In this document: piece after piece, positions 38,201 through 48,446 of the stretch
Layout: the number at the start of each line of letters is the position of its first letter
Numbering within the stretch: the stretch's first letter is position 1
NCBI GenBank assembly: GCA_029706075.1
Contig: JAINUG010000195.1
Coordinates: forward strand, 1,678,501-1,742,500
DNA from: Aldrovandia affinis
Taxonomy: Eukaryota > Chordata > Actinopteri > Notacanthiformes > Halosauridae
Length of the DNA stretch: 64,000 bases
Reading direction: 5' to 3'
Translations under genes and position numbers: made by a program
Notes under the pieces: model-generated
Seen by the model: only the letters and a program-made list of their open reading frames with translations
Databases searched by the model: none
What the model was told of the DNA's origin: nothing

Positions 38201-41200
38201 TTATAAACTGATCTTAATGCTCTGAACAGAAACATTAGTGGTGTTTTCTGTACAAAGAAAATTGTGCCTTTACAGAGTTTTGCAGGGTTTAATGTGCGAT
38301 ATAATTTGAAGCAGTTCTTCCAAGTATGCAAGACAGTGTCGTGTAAAATGTGGTCTCCTCACAGTTTGGGCCTGTACCAGTGGAGTGATAAGGTTATAAA
38401 GAAAGCCTCAAGACTGTGGGACATCAGAGGAAACCGGATGCTGCGCCATGAAGTCCACCTCTTGGTGACGCCTCGGGTGGTGGTGAGGGTTTTATGCTTC
38501 TCTTCTTGGTTACTGTCTCACAACATGCAATATTACAAAGACCCCTTTTCCACTGTAGAGCTGGATCCAGGCTAGCACTGCTGGCGCTAAAGGTCTCTGA
38601 CCTGGTTTGGCTTTTGCCGGCAGTTCAACCAGAGCTGTGACATATGATGCAAATGGGAAAAAAGCTTGCATATTCTCAGACTAAGTCAATTAGCAGGACT
38701 TTAAATGCAGTATTGGTTTAAAAAATGTAAACTTTTTTACCTTATTTCTATATTACTTACTGTGATAAGCATTGTTCGCATGCTTCTTTTTCTTCCCTGT
38801 GTTTATCCCTTGAGTTGTTAGCATCAGTGCTAAGAAGCAATGTAGTTATGCAGCTTGCTGAATCCAGATATGTGCCTTACTTACACGCCAGGTCAGGAGA
38901 ATATTGGAAAACCACCTGGAACTTGAACAAAACAAGCCATTCATGGTAGAAAATGAGAAAAGCTAAAAGATTTTCCTCAATTATGTAATTGCATGCTTAT
39001 TAAACTCCAGCTTTAAAGTCACTGTAAAGTAGTAATTAATATGATGTTTTCTTGTGTTTAACCGGATGTGCCGTGCCAACAGCAAGTATGTTGTCTTCAC
39101 CAGTTTGTTTTTATAAATGATTGGTACTTTCAAGCAAAGGCTTTTATTTTGTCATCGAATAAACCTAGGTGCCTCTTAAATGTCTCAAATTGGCCCTCCA
39201 TTCTGCTAGCAATAATTGTTGAAGCATATTATTTTTGCTTTGGATGTATTGAATATGACACGCAATTTAAGTTGGTTTAAATTGTATGTCGTATTTGACC
39301 GTTCTGAAAGTTTTGTCTTTCGAGCTCCGCGTCGTAATCAGTAGGGCTCGTGCATAGTTTTCAGCTGCACAGTGATCTCTCTCAAACGGCTCTGTTCAAA
39401 GCAGTGGTGATGACTGTCTTGCCAGGAGGAGGCCCGGAGGCACTTTGACTGCCCCGTACTGGAGGGCATGGAGCTGGAGAACCAGGGAGGGCTCGGCACG
39501 GAGCTCAACCACTGGGAGAAGAGACTACTGGAGGTGAGTGGAGGGAGCGTTTGGGGGCCCAATGCCTGTGGTTTTAGTGCTGTATTGGGGATCCAGATCG
39601 CCGTTCCCTATCAGGATGGGGTCACCTCGTGTGCTGTGTTTTCTGTGGGCCTGAGCTGCACAGCCCTGGTCTTTGGAGGGCCACCGTTTCTGCAGGTTTT
39701 TGTTTTATCCAGGTGCCTTAACCCCGGATTCAACTGAACACTGTCTTGAGGTGATGTAAGACTGATCTAGCAAGGCCCCTTTTTGAGTTCAGAAAAGGCC
39801 TGATGAAGAAAAACTGTTGTTGTTGTTTAATAGATTTAATTTAATTTTCAAGTTAAATTGTACATGGGCCACAGTCTGTTAAGGCAGGTGCTCCAAGCGA
39901 TGGCTGAGCTCTATAGCTCAAACATTTGCTAGTCTGAGTCTGGGCTATGTGAATAGCCGGTCTATGTGTCAGTGGTAGTCTGCAGTGGCAGGGTACTGTT
40001 GGCTTCAGCCCACTGGGGTAGAGTGGGTTTGAGCCAGCCTGGTTTCCCTTTGTTACCACAGCATAACGTCCCCCTGGTTAGTAAGATGCGCTTCCCTTTT
40101 CGATTGGTGCCATTTATTGGTTGAACAGAGGAGTGCACGAGGAGTGCTTCAGCCCCAGTGCTCCCTGTGGGGCTGCAGGTGGCATGGTGGTTGTGTCCGA
40201 GCATAGCACAGTTGGCCTCTGCAAATGGGAAAAGGGGTGGGGGGCAGTAGCTGACATCTGTTGGGGTTTGCAGGATGCAGGTTAGCACTCACTCATTGTT
40301 ACCCCAATGTAATTCAGTCACCGGAGCAGACTCTGGGAGAATAACCCAGAATTTAATATTCAGTAATAGTCGTACAAATGTTGTTCAGAAAATCCTCTTT
40401 GAACAAAGTGGCTTTGAATTATAGCTCAGCTCCAGTGCTCCCAGAGTGCAATTGGTGATTAAAAAAACTGGGGGACGGAGGGAAAGTAAATTAAATTTGA
40501 TCTGACTCATCGTCTTTATCTATTCCAGAACGAAGCGATGACAGGATCTCACACACAGAACAGAGTGTTTTCCAGGATTACACTGGCTATAATGGAAGAC
40601 ACTGGGTAAGAATGTATTTTTCTTTCGGTTCATTTCAGTCAAATAGGTGCCATCTCGAAACAGAGTTGGTAGTTGGTGTGGCGATAAAGCTCTGCCCACA
40701 GCGTTTGGTGTTTTCACACAGTACGAATATTCTTGGAGGTGTAGAGTGCAAACGCTGTTAGGGTTTGTAAAAAAAAGGAAGGATTTCAAGTGTGCGTGTT
40801 TATTTTTCTTTTTTTCTTCCTTGATGAGTCATGTAATGTTGGGGCAACGTTTGTTTTTGAAGTGGACTGGTTTAGGCTCATATATAGTAGAAGCACATGA
40901 ATAGGATGTAGCAGAAGAGATTTAGACCAGCCCGTGAGCTATCAGAAAGGTTTTTGAGCTTCTGAATTTGTCACTTGACAATCATTGTGTTGAGATGCAA
41001 TGTCCAGATGATCTAGTCAATAAACAAACTGATATACAGGGGGTAGACAAAATAATGGAAACACAAAACAATATATGAATATTTAGGCTGCCCTTTGCCT
41101 TCAGAGCAGCTTCAGTGCTTGGAAGTTGCTTCAACCTGCAACATCAAGCTGTTATACAAGTTTTTAACTGTTTCTAGTGGGATATTGGACCATTCTTAAA

Positions 41201-44028
41201 AAAGGAAAGCCTCCAGTTCTTTGAAAGATGAAGGTGGTGGAAATCTACGCCGCACTTCCAGAACTTCCCATAAAGGTTCAATGATGTTTAGATCTGGTGA
41301 TTGGGGGAGGCCATGAAAGGTGTTTGATTTCATCCTGGTGTTAATGAAACCAGTCTTGAATCCTTTTCACAGTGTGTATGGGGGCGTTACCATCTTGGAA
41401 TATGGGAACATCTTGAGGAAACCATGTTTGCACTACAGGGTGCACCTGCTCGCTTAAAATGGCTTTATATTCCTTGGCTGTAATTCTACTGTGCAGATAT
41501 TGTAATAAGCAGACCCAATGCCTCCCACACGAGGTCTACCCCCTGGAGATATTTTAAGTAAAGTTGAAATAATAGTAATAATGACTAGTAGTATTGTTTA
41601 ATAAGTTGTGACCCACTGTGTGTTGCCCTGTTGGTGCAGGTGGTACAGCGCCAACTACAGCATGGCGGAGAGGCTGGACTGGGGCCGGGGCATGGGCTGC
41701 GACTTCGTGATGAAAAGCTGCAAGTTCCTGATCGACCAGCAGCGTCAGAAGTAAGTCGCCGTACTGAAGCGGTCAGCAGCGGCCTCGATATCGTGTTCAT
41801 AATTCCATTTAGAGTTTCCGGCGCGCTCCGTACCCATGTATTCCTGTTCGCGTTGGCGCTTACACGCGATCATATTTTGAATTAAAACGGAAAGTCAAAT
41901 AAATTGAGCTCACAAACGTTCTTTTGGCTGTACGTTCCTTTCATGGCTCAAAGGCCAAACTCCATGTTAAAAAATAAATACACTGGCCGGTGGATGGTGT
42001 AGCGGTCTAACGCGCCACACTTTGGCTGGTCCGGTGTGGTGGGCGCTGCCTGTCAGGGACGCGGTTTGAAACCTGCATCTCTACCAGACCGGCCCCAGTC
42101 ATCAGCCCCGATTGGAGGCGGCGCTTGTCCGCCTCCGAGGAGGGGGGAGGGTGAGCCGCCACGAGTCCGTCGAGGAGCAGGAAAAAGGTGTCCGTGGTAG
42201 AGTTCCGTCTCGGAAGAGGCGGATAAATCGGCCCGGAAATAGTGTCTCGACCCGGAGGACGGGCGGCGGACTCGTAGGGGAGGGGAATTGAGATAAATAG
42301 AGGGTATAATCGGCAACCAAATTGGGAGTTTGAAATTTTTGAAATAAACTGATAAAAAATAATGAAATAAACTGATCGCACACAACGTGCAGTTCCCTTC
42401 CCAGCCTAGTGTCCTTTCTCAGGAACAGTCTGCAGCACTAGCTATGGGGGTGTTGTGGGGACGTCCACACATGACTGGTGTCCTCAGTCTTTCTGTGTCA
42501 CGGCTGACCCGTGTGTCCTGTGGGGACAGCAGGAAGGTGGTGACCCCCTACTGTGACACGGTGAGGGGCACGCCCCTCCAGCTCACCTGCAGGCAGGACC
42601 AGCTGGCGGTGGCCGTGTGCAACCTGCAGAAGTATCCCCACGACCTGCCCCTGGAGTACCAGGTATGTCACTGGAAGAAAGGCATGCGTTCACAAGGCAA
42701 TGCTACGCTGGAATTGTTATTGACGACACATTTTGAATGAGTAATGCCTTCTAAAGCCTGGCATTGGCGTTTTTGTGTGTTCATAACTTGATGTGCATGC
42801 GAGAACCTGACATGTGGTCCTGGCTGCCAATGGCTACAGCAGTCGTGTGTCACCAGCCCCACCAAAATCATCTCTAGAGTCAGCGCCCTTCTGCATCACT
42901 GTCCCAGAGAACATTACATTACATTTTACATTTTACATTTTAAGCATTTAGTAGCAGATGCTCTTATCCAGAGCGACTTACAAGATGTGCATTAATACAT
43001 GGTAGGAACAATCATAGTTTGCGCACGACATCAGTGCAGTAATACAGCGATAGACATCATTGCAGGCGTCTGCGTACCATACCTGTAACACCGGGAAGGA
43101 AACGGTTAGTGAATTTTTTAGTATAGTATAGTGTTGAACAAGTAAACAGTGGTGAAGACAATTTAGACAATTCACTGGAAGAAAGGCATGCATTCACAAG
43201 GCAATGCTATGCTGGAATTGTTATTGACGACACGTTTTAAATGAGTAATGCCTTCTAAAGCCTGGCATTGGCGTTTTTGTGTGTTCATAATTTAATGTGC
43301 ATGCGAGAACCTGACATGTGAATGTGTCGAGTGCTTTGAAACATTTGGCAATTCCATAAGGTACAATTTAAGATATTACTATTTTAAAATACACTGTTTT
43401 GTAGGTGTGTTGTGAAATCTTTTAACAGACGTGTTATGAAAGATTGTCGGTAATGTTTTAACGTGTGTTTTTCATTGTAATATTTATTTTTTAAAGGTTA
43501 TGCGAGACACAAGAATCTCTTGGCTATCAGGGGTTTTGTCACTTTGTGATATCGTTTGTGTTACAGATGCATTCATTAATAATTCCATTCGGTGAGATTT
43601 TCTGCCTTCAGTGCCTTCAGATAAGGTGGCATATGCTGCTGCCAGCATTGCTGTAAATGAAAATGGCTGTGTCTGGATGTTTCCGCCCGCAGTACTTTGA
43701 TGACATCGCTGGCATCCCCCAGACAGACCTGGCCTTTTATGGAGGGGCAGTGGAGATTGCAGATTACTGCCCCTTCAGCCAGGAGTTCAGCTGGCATCTG
43801 AGCGGGGAATACCACCGCAGCTCCAACTGCAAAGTCCTGGAGAACCAGCCTGGTGAGACGCTAACGCCCCCTTCAGACGGACACGTGTGTTGCACTGCAG
43901 TTTTAATGTACCCACCCATGTCCATCTTAACTGGCGTATTGTCCCATTGCGCAGTGGATTATTTCACTGAGGTGCTTCAGATAAACTGCCTCTTGGCCGT
44001 CTCTCCTCATTGCCAGTCCGAGCAAATA

Positions 44029-44059
<31 letters not shown>

Positions 44060-47000
44060 CGTAAAATATGGATTTCTATTCCACCCTCCTGCTTCTCTTT
44101 TGTATTCGTAATTCATTCTCGGCAGTGTGCTTCTGGCTAGCGCGTCATGGTTCCCACAAGTCATTTCAGGCGCTCTTTGTATGTCGTGGGTCTGACTAGC
44201 GAGTTCTGCCCCCTGACAGATTCGTGGAGGAACTACGGCGCGGAGGAGTACGGCCCGGATTCGGTGTGTCTCTATCAGAGGACCGCGTTCGTCATGGAGC
44301 AGTGCGCCAAGCGCGTGATCTACCCTGACTGGGGCAGCGGCTGCTACAAGGCAAGACCAGCTGCGCAAAACCGTGAAACCGCGGCGCAAAACCGTGAAAC
44401 CAGGCAGCTTGTTTCCCCAACTGTCGCCAATTACCGTGGACATGTCTTTTGAGTTTTTTCTGATCGTTTCAGTTCCTCAGCCAAACCTGTGGAATTCCAC
44501 AGGCTAACCACGATCCCCGTCTGAACACATAGACCCTGAATAGACAGTTTATTTCTCTGTTATTGCAAAAGTTAATTTGGCAGTAATGGTAATACAAAAA
44601 AACCTATTTTTTTTTCTATTTTCAATAGGACATGTTTACTCAGTAATGGCTCTTTTTCTTGTATTCAGAGTAGCCTTACTGAACAGTGTAATTCCACATC
44701 GACTAAGTTCTGTGTAAATGTATCTGACCACTGCCAACTCTATTGAAATTAGTCATTACGGAGAATTGGGTGTAATGCCACTTTGTATCATAAATCACTA
44801 CACAAATAACTACCCGCAATTAATGCCCCAACTAATGCCCATCCAGATCATAATGAATTGGGAGTCCCTTCCTTTGGGACCTTGACTGCTGCACCGTGGT
44901 TTCCACACTCTTGGGTCATGAGTGAGGTTGAGGCGGGTCACAAAATGATGTCACTTGTGGAAAAACTGTATACTGCAGTTGTTACATTACACATGTAGTT
45001 GTTTTGACATACAACTGCCGGCGCTCCCTGGGTTACGCAAGGGTTCCGTTCCTGAAGGCTTTCCATAAGTCACATTTTCTGTAAGTCAGGATATCCTGTA
45101 TACTGTATTTAAGAGATTTAGAAGGACAAAAAAAAAACTCAAATCACAATTTTAATCAATTATGTATTTTCCATCACTTTCAATGACAAGTCTGCCCGCC
45201 CTTTCCGTAATTAACGCAAACTTGGGGGGCAATTTAAAAAAATTAATTACAGTAAAATTAAGTTTCCGTCGAAGTCGAATTTTCCATAAGCCAAGGTTTT
45301 CGGAACCCGAGGAGCATCTGTACTAAAATAACATTTTGATTCAGTATACGAAAACATGTCCGGCTACATTTTAATAAGGGGTGGGGTCACAGAAAACGCA
45401 CGTGCCCATTAAGTGTAGGGCTGGCAGTGTAGTGTGGTGGTTAGGGACCTGGGCTTGTAACTCAGAGGTTGCAGGTTCAATTCCCAGGTGGGGCACTGCC
45501 GTTGTACCCTTGAGCTAAAGGTACTTAACCTGAATTGCTTCAGTAAAAAATATCCAACTGTATAAATGGATTGTGTCTAAAGAAATGTAAACTGTGTAAG
45601 TCGCTCTGGATAAGAGCGTCCGCTAAATGCCTGTAATGTAATGTAAATGTAAGTGCGTGGCGGTTCAAAGTGTGGGAGTCGCTGCAGTGCATGTTTTGAT
45701 GGGCGCGTCCTCCTCTCCCCAGACATCGTGCTCCATCCATGGGCTGGTGGTCTGGGTCCGGGACACGCCCTTCCAGTGTGTCCACACGGGTCAGCTCCTG
45801 TCCATCAACCTGCGCATCAGCGACTGGGTCTACAGCGGCACGCTCGTCTGCGCGGACCCCGCCTGCGCTGACTTCTGCAGCTCCTGCCCGCTCCCGCACC
45901 AGCTCCCGCCCCTCAACACCTCCAGCAGAGTCCCCATTGGTGAGTCTCTTAACATCCCCGCAGCATGACACAGAACAGCTCCCGCCCCTCAACACCTCCA
46001 GCAGAGTCCCCATTGGTGAGTCTCTTAACATCCCCGCAGCATGACACAGAACAGCTCCAGTGCAGACTGGAGTCTCTAACATGCCCACAGCATGACACAG
46101 AACAGCTTCAGTCACCATGGCTTGGGCCTGCCACACCTGTTACAGGCTAGATAGTAATCCCTAACCCTAACCCTAAATCATTTAGTACTGAAGCTGTGCA
46201 ATCCCATGTTTGCTATTGGGGTCATGATTCCTCAAAGCAGAGATCATACATACATATGGCATTTAGCAGACGCTTTTATCCAAAGCGACTTACAGTAATG
46301 AGTGTATACATTTTATATTTATATATTTATTATACCCGTTAATCTTACCCTGTGTGGGCCGGTGTGGGTGCAGGCTTTTCGTTCTAACTGAACAGTGACA
46401 CACCTGATTCCACTAATCAAAGCCCTGATTGAAGACTTCGATTAGCTGATTAGTTAAATCAGGTGAGCTACTGCTCGGCTGGAACAAAAGCCTGCACCCA
46501 CACCGGCCCACACAGGGTAAGATTGCCCACCCCTGGTCTCTAACATCCCCACAGCATGACACGGAACAGCTCCAGTGCAACTGGATTGGCCACGGTCACC
46601 ATGGCTTGGGCCTGGAAGTTAGGCTGCCACACCTGTTACAGGCTAGATCAGGGGTGGGCAATTCCGGTCCTGGAGGGCCGGTGTGTATGCAGGCTTTTGT
46701 TTCTACCAACTAACCTGGCTCAATTAGCTAATTAGCTGCACGCGTTAATGCCGGTTAACTCTCAGATTAGATTACAGTAAACATTTCAAGAACAGTCTTC
46801 AGCTGTCATTCATGAGTTTAACAGAAAACTTGGATAAAATGTGAGATCATGTAAATGATTGGGGCTAATTAAATCATTAAGAACAGAAGTTGGCACGAAA
46901 TCCAGAAACAGACACGGCCCTCTTTGCCCACCCCTGGGCTAGATCCCTAACCCTAACTCATTTAGTACTGAAGCTGTGCAATCCCATGTTTGCTATTGGG

Positions 47001-48446
47001 GTTATGATTCCTCAAAGCAGAGATCATACATACATACGGCATTTAGCAGACGCTTTTATCCAAAGCGACTTACAGTAGTGAATGCATACATTTTTCAGTA
47101 TATGTGTTCCCAGTGGGAATTGAACCCACAACCTCAGCATTGCCAACACTATGCTCTACCTACTGAGCTACACAGAACCACAGAAAAACAACAAGATCAC
47201 GCAATGCAATGTCTCATGTCACAATATTATTATGTATACATTATGATGGATGCTGTATATTGTGTCATGCATAGTATAGATCAGTTGTGAGTCAATTTAG
47301 TCCTCTAACAGGGTCGCGGCTAGATAGTAATCCTATTTTTCCCCAGATCTCGCGCATGCGCATTTGCCACTAAAGTGGTACGTTTCAAAGATGAGCGGTA
47401 ACCATAACTCTAAACTCTAACCGTAACCCTAACCCTCAGTGTAAGACCGCTGGAACAAAGGTTGGACACTTTCCGTTGTTACTATGGGGACTCAGTCAAA
47501 CCTCACGGGAGCTGGACAAAATCGGGAAAAATAGGGTTACTATCTAGCCATTACCCTGTCAGAGGACTACATTGACTGGGTTTCCCCTGGAAGATTTTCA
47601 ACTTCAGCTACAGCTGCTGCATGTGCATGTTTTTATGGGGCACTGTACAACACTCAGGCATTTCCACACCACGTATCACAGTGTCACAACACGCCTATTA
47701 TAATAGACAAATCTGATCTATACTATGCATGACACAATATACAGCATCCATCATAACGTATACATAATAATATTGTGACATGAAACATTGCATTGCGTGA
47801 TGTCTGCTTTGAGGAATTATGACCCCAATAGAAAACATGAGATTGCACAGCTGCAGTACTAAATGTGGAATAAATGTGTTGCCATAAGGCAGGGGTGTCC
47901 AATCTTATCCGAGAAGGGCCTGATTAAACTAATCAAGGTCTTGATTGTAGACCAGGCAGGCAGTGTGGTATAATGGTTAGGGAACTGGGCTTGTAACGTT
48001 AAGGTTGCAGGTGGGACACTGCCGTTGTACCCTTGTGCAAGGTACTTAAACTGAATTGCTTCAGTAAATATCCAGCTGTATAAATGGATTGTAAAGAAAT
48101 GTAAACTGTGTAATCAAGCGTCTGCTAAATGCCTGTAATGTAATGTAGACCACGATTGGTGAATTAGTTGAATCAGGTGTTTTAGTGCTGGGCTAGAACA
48201 AAAGCCTGCACCCACACCGGCCCTTCTCGGATAAGATTGGACACCCCTGCCATAAGGCTTTTGATCGTTTAACCTCGGTGGTCTTTTATCATGACCGCTT
48301 ACCGTGATCTTAATAATAGGTTTTCTTTGTACCCATCGTTCCCAGACCCTTGTTCCAGCTCCTCCAGCTTGGTGGTGACATTGTGGCTGCTCCTGATCAA
48401 CATCATTCCTCTGTTGGTCGGGTTCATCCTGTGCGCGTGGAACTGA
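32237..48446 (+). CDS. lmln: Leishmanolysin-like zinc metallopeptidase (family M8), complete gene, 17 coding exons
   Basis: Coding exons: 32237-32365, 33375-33472, 33803-33833, 34568-34650, 35334-35451, 36312-36490, 36955-37060, 37768-37862, 38365-38482, 39426-39533, 40529-40605, 41640-41750, 42533-42662, 43693-43852, 44220-44350, 45723-45939, 48346-48446. Phases agree throughout and the total is 1992 bp, 663 residues; from memory the vertebrate LMLN length is about 650. The start is an ATG-ATG pair followed by a hydrophobic signal-like stretch (residues about 19-32). The zinc motif HEIIH is at residues 242-246, the distal third ligand is His348 in ELNHWEKR, and the Met-turn is Met359 in MTGSH. 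A Cys-rich C-terminal part ends in a hydrophobic tail (about 639-660), fitting a membrane or GPI anchor. The family is a metzincin-like secreted or surface protease linked to cell migration and mitosis. All introns are GT-AG except intron 15 (GC-AG). Similarity to human LMLN is unmistakable across its length; the exact activity in fish is inferred. Confidence 0.96.
32884..33065 (-). mobile_element. hAT-like remnant in lmln intron 1
   Basis: Starts caggggtcaccaaaccactg; internal ttttcaccttaaaatcag matches the inverted complement of 19397-19586. Confidence 0.45.
33545..33720 (+). repeat. GTAA tandem plus retroposon-like tail in lmln intron 2
   Basis: Five gtaa units (33545-33565) precede gtttatttatatagcacccc and gagtgctttacagagc, a phrase common at the ends of vertebrate retroposons. 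Family not assigned. Confidence 0.5.
33886..34110 (+). mobile_element. tRNA-derived SINE, family A (lmln intron 3)
   Basis: Head with aatggttaaggaactgggct, B box ggttgcaggttcgatccca, body gagcaaggtacttaacctga, tail gtcgctctggataagagcat. Confidence 0.9.
34826..35062. mobile_element. hAT element fragment (lmln intron 4)
   Basis: Shares catatagcacatta, ggacatttattcttcatg and accagcatacacagtgag with the 19670-20408 family; only the right third remains. Confidence 0.65.
35996..36063 (+). mobile_element. Family A SINE tail fragment (lmln intron 5)
   Basis: Only the tail is present: gtggctctggataagagcat followed by ctgctaaatgcctaaaatg. Confidence 0.6.
36091..36218 (+). repeat. 32-bp minisatellite, four units, lmln intron 5
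   Basis: accaatcct or aacaatcct recurs at 36091, 36123, 36155 and 36187, exactly 32 bp apart. Units are diverged in the middle. Confidence 0.8.
36195..36350 (+). repeat. 39-bp tandem units each ending in a splice acceptor, at lmln exon 6
   Basis: Acceptor-like ctcag ends at 36233, 36272 and 36311, with an exact 39-bp step. Each is followed by cagtgca, caatgga or caatgca and preceded by a pyrimidine-rich run. The third is the acceptor that gives the exon 6 start best aligned to LMLN. Confidence 0.85.
36566..36592. repeat. (TA)n microsatellite in lmln intron 6
   Basis: Short AT dinucleotide tract. Confidence 0.9.
37117..37260 (-). mobile_element. tRNA-derived SINE, family B (lmln intron 7)
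   Basis: Minus strand carries the full tRNA-like head and tail of family B, flanked on the left by a TAA microsatellite. Confidence 0.85.
41037..41545 (-). mobile_element. Degenerate Tc1-like element (lmln intron 11)
   Basis: Begins gggtagacaaaataatggaa, a Tc1-type end. The minus strand translates in pieces to a transposase C-terminal block with [14 protein letters not shown] followed by frame breaks. The right end is not clear. Confidence 0.75.
41980..42335 (+). mobile_element. SINE-like repeat, family C (lmln intron 12)
   Basis: Head ggatggtgtagcggtctaac, B-box-like ggtttgaaacctgcatctct, GC-rich body and the gagggtataatcggcaacca end. Confidence 0.8.
42669..42816 (+). repeat. Direct duplication in lmln intron 13, copy 1
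   Basis: The 147-bp segment beginning just inside the exon 13 donor is repeated at 43173-43320 with few differences, offset 504 bp. Confidence 0.9.
42915..43165. mobile_element. Interspersed repeat, family E (copy 2)
   Basis: Matches 9363-9665 from the gcatttagtagcagatgctc tail through cataccTgtaacaccgggaa. It lies between the two copies of the intron 13 duplication. Confidence 0.7.
43173..43320 (+). repeat. Direct duplication in lmln intron 13, copy 2
   Basis: Second copy of 42669-42816. The exon and donor are not included. Confidence 0.9.
44037..44060. repeat. (TA)n microsatellite in lmln intron 14
   Basis: Short AT tract after an A-run. Confidence 0.9.
44985..45325. mobile_element. Probable DNA-transposon remnant (lmln intron 15)
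   Basis: Left part has gctccctgggttacgcaagg and ttccataagtcac; right part has ttttccataagccaaggtt and ggaacccgaggagc, roughly the inverse of the left end. Superfamily uncertain. Confidence 0.4.
45421..45650 (+). mobile_element. tRNA-derived SINE, family A (lmln intron 15)
   Basis: Near-complete copy, ggcagtgtagtgtggtggtt head through gataagagcgtccgctaaat and a taatgtaatgtaaatg tail. It ends about 70 bp before exon 16. Confidence 0.92.
45901..46052 (+). repeat. 76-bp tandem duplication of the lmln exon 16 end and donor
   Basis: agctcccgcccctcaacacc recurs at 45901 and 45977, and the identity covers the exon end, the gtgagtctc donor and the first intron bases. A third, diverged start follows at about 46058. 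Confidence 0.95.
46058..46310 (+). repeat. Segmental duplication in lmln intron 16, copy A
   Basis: Order: cacagcatgacacagaacag, cacctgttacaggctagat, ccctaaccctaaccctaa, catttagtactgaagctgtg, then a truncated family B SINE from 46257. The same order occurs in copy B (46541-47090). Confidence 0.85.
46257..46325 (-). mobile_element. Truncated family B SINE
   Basis: Only the tail half remains (gcatttagcagacgctttta), ending in AT-rich sequence. Confidence 0.75.
46341..46540. mobile_element. Palindromic hAT-like MITE (lmln intron 16)
   Basis: Arms with gtgggtgcaggcttttcgtt and aacaaaagcctgcacccac are inverted; ends carry taatcttaccctg and cagggtaagattg. Confidence 0.75.
46541..47090 (+). repeat. 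Segmental duplication in lmln intron 16, copy B, split by a hAT element
   Basis: Same blocks as copy A, interrupted between ggctagat and ccctaacc by the element at 46649-46936, then continuing through the shared SINE junction. Confidence 0.85.
46649..46936. mobile_element. hAT element with perfect 8-bp target duplication ggctagat
   Basis: Ends caggggtgggcaa and ttgcccacccctg are inverted; ggctagat at 46641-46648 repeats at 46937-46944. Not palindromic inside. Confidence 0.93.
46955..47872. repeat. Imperfect palindrome of about 0.9 kb (lmln intron 16)
   Basis: Three blocks on the left (46955-47036, 47186-47285, 47299-47345) are matched in reverse-complement and reverse order on the right (47802-47872, 47711-47800, 47527-47573). 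The left arm is split by a SINE and the right by an unrelated insert (47582-47710). The core of about 180 bp holds a GCGCATGCGC palindrome and ccctaaccct units. Confidence 0.88.
47037..47180 (-). mobile_element. tRNA-derived SINE, family B, inside the palindrome's left arm
   Basis: Full-length copy on the minus strand; it has no counterpart in the right arm, so it inserted after the palindrome formed. Confidence 0.88.
47890..48249. mobile_element. hAT MITE with perfect target duplication ccataagg, carrying a nested SINE
   Basis: Ends caggggtgtccaatcttatc and gataagattggacacccctg; ccataagg at 47882-47889 repeats at 48250-48257. The family A SINE at 47953-48146 splits the MITE. Confidence 0.93.
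47953..48146 (+). mobile_element. tRNA-derived SINE, family A, nested in a hAT MITE
   Basis: Head ggcagtgtggtataatggtt to tail aagcgtctgctaaatgcctg; tgtagacca appears on both sides as its target duplication. Confidence 0.9.

Noticed and set aside
44147-44452. Unspliced extension of lmln exon 15
   Set aside because: Homology stops at 44350 and resumes at 45723, so the tail beyond 44350 is intron after a GC donor.
45653-46150. Overlapping open frames on both strands around lmln exon 16
   Set aside because: Only the exon 16 frame 45723-45939 matches LMLN; the others are shadows or run into the duplicated donor.
46150-47440. Chromosome-end telomeric repeat
   Set aside because: Only two or three ccctaa units at a time, inside an intron of an intact gene.
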